5,171 bases of DNA from an uncultured Thermomonas sp. (GTDB lineage: Bacteria > Pseudomonadota > Gammaproteobacteria > Xanthomonadales > Xanthomonadaceae): the NCBI GenBank assembly GCA_946480065.1, contig CAMLJA010000163.1, forward strand, positions 1-5,171, written 5' to 3'. Positions 4,577-5,171 of this stretch are shown in pieces; position 1 is the first letter of the stretch, and each line of letters opens with the position of its first letter. Below the pieces are notes generated by a model, which did not search any database, was not told where the DNA came from, and saw nothing but the letters and a program-made list of their open reading frames with translations. Made by a program: the position numbers and the translations under genes.

Positions 4577-5171
4577 ATGCGCGACAGTGGCAGCCAGCGC
4601 GGGGATCGCCCCGCCTGCGTGCACCTCAATATCGGGGTGACCGCCCACCGCGACCTGGTGGAGGCGGAAATCCCGCGCCTGCGCGCCGAGGTGCGCGGCT
4701 TCCTGCTGGCCCTGCGCGCCGCCTTCCCCGACTTGCCGCTGCGGCTGGTGTCGGCGCTGGCGGCCGGCGGCGACCAGCTGGTGGCGGAGGAGGCGCTGGC
4801 GCTGGGCGTGGACCTGGTGGTGCCGCTGCCGCTGCCGCAGGCGGAATACGAGCGCGACTTCGAGGACGCCGCCACCCTGGCGCGGTTCCGCGCGCTGCTC
4901 GCGCGGGCGCGGGTGCGCACGCTGCCGCTGGCGCCGGGCAACACGCGCGAGGCGGTGCGCAGGCGCGGGCACGCCCGCAACCTGCAGTACGCCCAGCTGG
5001 GGATGTTCGTGTCCTCGCACTGCCAGGTGCTGCTGGCGCTGTGGGACGGCATGGCCAGCGACGCCACCGGCGGCACCGCGCAGGTGGTGGAGTACCACCT
5101 GCGCAACGCCATGCCGGGGTTCCGCACCGAGGACGTGGCGCCCAACCTGCTGGCCGACGATGAAAGCGACC
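4577..5171 (+). CDS. SLOG-superfamily-like nucleotide-binding protein, N-terminal part, cut by window edge
   Basis: The visible 198 codons look like a Rossmann-type domain of the SLOG superfamily (DprA/YspA/LOG-like nucleotide binders). The N-terminal strand and loop NIGVTAHRDL (18-27) resembles the family's GVTGHR opening. It is followed by LRLVSALAAGGDQLVAEEAL (55-74), a strand and helix resembling LAEGADRLVAEEAL, then VDLVVPLPLP and EYERDF (78-95). Near the end come the strand VLLALWDG (151-158) and the GGTAQVVEYHL (165-175) turn and helix, which in this fold help bind the ligand. Consensus strings are from memory. No membrane segment is seen in this part, and the protein continues off the edge, so any fused effector or membrane domain is unseen. 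The ATG at 4577 has only a weak GGA 6 nt upstream; GTG at 4619 is a poorer alternative. The gap to the DUF4442 stop is 85 bp with a hairpin, so it may be a separate unit. Base composition matches its neighbours, giving no sign of recent transfer. No precise function can be given. Confidence 0.7.
   Translation, partial: MRDSGSQRGDRPACVHLNIGVTAHRDLVEAEIPRLRAEVRGFLLALRAAFPDLPLRLVSALAAGGDQLVAEEALALGVDLVVPLPLPQAEYERDFEDAATLARFRALLARARVRTLPLAPGNTREAVRRRGHARNLQYAQLGMFVSSHCQVLLALWDGMASDATGGTAQVVEYHLRNAMPGFRTEDVAPNLLADDESD

Noticed and set aside
3928..5145. Long minus-strand open frames of 405 and 280 codons opposite the DUF4442 and SLOG-like genes
   Set aside because: Compositionally biased, no recognisable motifs, and opposite plus-strand frames that show clear protein-family patterns.
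1..5171. Mobile element, CRISPR array, tRNA or rRNA
   Set aside because: No transposase or integrase, spaced direct repeats, or tRNA-like cloverleaf was seen; the gaps between genes are short and accounted for by promoters and hairpins.

Overview
The window is very GC-rich with strong G/C bias at third codon positions. The protein set is a GTP-type PEP carboxykinase, a TetR-family regulator and a long membrane-linked FadE. Together these suggest a gammaproteobacterium of the Xanthomonadaceae/Lysobacteraceae group (Lysobacter, Luteimonas, Pseudoxanthomonas or Stenotrophomonas type). That placement is an inference from protein character and base composition; no marker gene is present.

Layout: two genes run leftward and three run rightward from a divergent 170 bp control region at 1329-1498. 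Leftward are a TetR-family repressor (1328 to 750) and then the N-terminal third of pckG (658 to 1, cut by the window edge). Rightward are fadE (1499-3976), a small DUF4442 hotdog-fold protein (4024-4491), and the first 198 codons of a SLOG-like Rossmann protein (4577 to beyond 5171). The intergenic gaps are 91, 170, 47 and 85 bp, so no stretch longer than 300 bp lacks a gene.

Function: FadE carries out the first oxidation of acyl-CoA beta-oxidation. The hotdog protein may be a thioesterase acting on acyl-CoA-type substrates. PckG makes PEP from oxaloacetate, the step needed to make sugars when growing on fatty acids. The TetR regulator between fadE and pckG is well placed to be an acyl-CoA or fatty-acid-responsive switch. 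The fadE promoter is unusually clear (TTGACA, 17 bp spacer, TACTTT), and a perfect inverted repeat (CCATAC-N6-GTATGG) covers its -10 box, which is the expected place for a TetR operator. The tetR gene appears to have a -10 box directly before its start codon and no good ribosome binding site, suggesting a leaderless transcript.

The least ordinary gene is the partial one at the right edge. It looks like a nucleotide-binding SLOG-superfamily domain, a fold often used in nucleotide-sensing and conflict/defence proteins, but its C-terminal part, which would decide its role, lies outside the window. The rest looks like normal core metabolism. I see no mobile element, CRISPR array, rRNA or tRNA.
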